A stretch of DNA of 64,000 nt from Heliocidaris tuberculata (taxonomy: Eukaryota > Echinodermata > Echinoidea > Camarodonta > Echinometridae), in contig CM046842.1 of assembly GCA_025618425.1 (NCBI GenBank), positions 31,060,885 through 31,124,884 on the forward strand. Reading direction: 5' to 3'. Positions 39,801-42,800 of this stretch are shown in pieces (position 1 is the stretch's first letter; every line of letters starts with the position of its first letter). Both the position numbers and the translations under genes were made by a program. A model generated the notes under the pieces. It was given only the letters and a program-made list of their open reading frames with translations. It was not told the origin of the DNA and searched no databases.

Positions 39801-42800
39801 CTCCGCCATCCCGCTTGATGCGGAGCTGTGTGTGTACGTTTGTGTGTATTTCTTTCTCTCTCTCTCCTTCTCTCTCTCTCTCTCTCGCTTCGGTGAATAA
39901 GACTGGAATAAGAACATTTATAACAGTTCCCTGTGACCAGTTTGCTTCGCTCCAGCACATAACAACCTCTTGCGCTTCAGTGTACCCTAAAACGCGGGAC
40001 TACGGGACGCTCTAAGATTCGGCTATCTCCCTGACTGTTTGAGACAGTTTCTTCCACACTGTAATCACATAACCAGAAATCAACTTTATCTATACCTTAG
40101 TCCACCTTCATAAATATGAGCCATTTTTGTTTGAGACAGGTTTGGATTTCCAGTTAAAGCACTTGAGTATGCCCACCCTGTCAGCTCTATAAAGTTACCT
40201 TGGGCGAGTCCTCTCCAGCGTAACCCCCTCTCACAGAGTAGGAGCCCACATCAAACACCAACGCACCAACCTCATCTGAAAGATAAATACAAAAGATTCT
40301 TATACCACAGTCACACTGCCAAACCGATCCCACACAGACTCTAAACAGACCGATTCTTGGCCATATTTTGTTCGGTCTGTTGTCAGTCTGGCGTCCTTTT
40401 GTTGGTGTGACTGTCATATTAAAGGGGAAGTCCTCTCTGATGAGAAAAATGAGGGAAACAGTCAAAGTTGTAAAGAAAATCTGGTTTAAGTACAAGAAAG
40501 TTGCATTTTTTTGTAATAGATCAAAAGCAAATTAATAACTGTGATCTATCTTGCAAATAGAAAGGCTTTGCTTATGTCTGTACTACTTTTTTAGTGACTC
40601 ACTGTAAACTTAAGTTTATAAACTTGATCAAGGCACACTGTTGTCTTGATCTGTTTTTATTGTTTGAAGTTCGTAATAAAATTTTGAGATTGTCATATCT
40701 ATTTTAATTGAAGTGCAGCGCCATCTCATGTCATTCACTGGGTAGATTATGGTTGGCAAAAATGGATGCTACATACTTTTACAACTCCTTCAAAACTATC
40801 TATCTACGCATTCACTTTATCTGGAATTTATCCATGTTTTTATATATTATGAAAATTATATAAAATCAGAAGTGCTTTTATTCTTCATCTTCAAGGCTTT
40901 TCTCCACTCTCTCCACATTTTAATGAACAAAATAAAAACTTGAGATCATTTCAATACAAAAGGAACATTTTTCAAAATCTCATCTTAAAGGTAAAAATCC
41001 AACCTTAATAGCAAGTTGCTTTGAAAGAAAGAGGAAAAATCAGAGAAGCAGATTGGTGAAATTTTGAACGAAATCGGACAAGCAATAAGAAAGTTATGAA
41101 TTTTTGAAAGTTGTAATTACTATGCATATGGGAATTTCAAATTGGCCAAATAGGTAATGTCACTGTGATGTAGCTGTGGACAACTCCCCCATTCGCTCTA
41201 ACACACAAAATGACTAAAATGTCACTTTTTTTCAAAATGCATTACTCAGTAGGATCTTTTCATTCATGAGGACGTATAACAATATGCTTTCTCCAATATA
41301 TTTTGAGTACTGCCCCGAGGGTAAAAGCACCTCGAAGAAAACTACAAATTAATATTTTTGTGTACGACAAATGGGAGAGTTATCCACAAAAATGTCACAA
41401 TTGACTCACCAAATTGCCAATTTGAGATTCGCATAGATGTAGTGATCTCATTTTTCAAACATCCATAACTTTTTCAGTCCTTGTTCCATTTCTTTCAAAC
41501 TTTCACCATCCTGTTTTTCTTATTTGTCTGCTTTCACACAAATCATCTTATTACCCAGGTTGGATTGCCCTTTAATTTACAGTATCTATCATTTTACTTT
41601 AGATCTAACTGTTAGTGTTAGTCCGGAGTCCCAGTTCTGTTGCTATAATGACAATGTTAGGCAGGCTACCACAGCACAAGAGGGCACTCTTTGTATGGGC
41701 ATACACATAATTTTGCACAGGCATTTTTGTACACAAGGCCTACCCAAGCAGATCTCAATGTTCATTGTGTACAAATGGTAAGTTGATGAAAATCTGATAT
41801 CTTATTTAAAGGAAACCAAAACCTAAGGAGAGAATCAATGTTATTGGAAATTGAAAATTCAGAGAAGCACTTTACAAAAAGTTTCATTAAAATTGGTTAA
41901 AAAATGAGAGAGTTATGGAAGTTTGAAAAGTCTCGTATTACTTTCTATGCTGGTGATCCTCAAATTGGCAAAATTGCTTCAAAATGGCTGATTTTGTGAA
42001 CAACTCTCCATTTGTTTTGTACACAGATTTTCCCCATTATCTCTCAGGGTGCTCCTTGTCTCCTCCTGAACTCGACATATGTGGTGTAAAATACATTTTC
42101 CCATTATATATGTTGAGCTCAGAAGGAGATTAACTGCACCTTGAAAGATAATGGGGAAAATCTGAAAATCTGTGTACAAAACAAATGGAGAGTTGTTCAC
42201 AAAATCAGCCATTTTGAAGCAATTTTGCCAATTTGAGGATCCCCATAGAAAGTAAAACGAGACTTTTCAAACTTCCATAACTCTCTCATTTTTTAACCAA
42301 TTTTAATGAAACTTTTTGTAAAGTGCTTCTCTGAATTTTCACTTTCCAATAACATTGATTCTCTCCTTGGGTTTTGGTTTCTTTTAACATGAAATTGAGT
42401 TGTTCCATTTTTTTTTGCCTTGTATAGAAGTTTCCATGATAGATCCAGCTTCCATAAATACTTTATTCAGCTTGTTTGACCCATCTAATTATTTTTGAAA
42501 TTAAATTCAACATTAATTAGTTTGCACAATTTTTGGTGAATTTTTTTCTTTAATTTATAATACATGTAGGTCTATTCTTGTGATTTTTCTCTATGATAGC
42601 ATCAGAGAGCACCCATCTATGTTTTCTGGGAAATACAGGTCCCAGTTGACCTGCAGCAATTTAGCTTATACATTGAAGCTACTGGACTGAGTGGACTCTA
42701 CGCAAGTTTGTTAGAGCACTTGAAATGACCCTTCCCTTTCCAAATTTTGTCCCTTTTTTGTTTGCCCCGACCTCAAATTTGTGTATAATATGGGATTATT

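Noticed and set aside
39577..40015. Overlapping Cys/Ser/Arg/Thr-rich ORFs
   Set aside because: They follow TG and CT microsatellites in ACTL6A intron 2, have multiple overlapping frames and no homology that I recognise.
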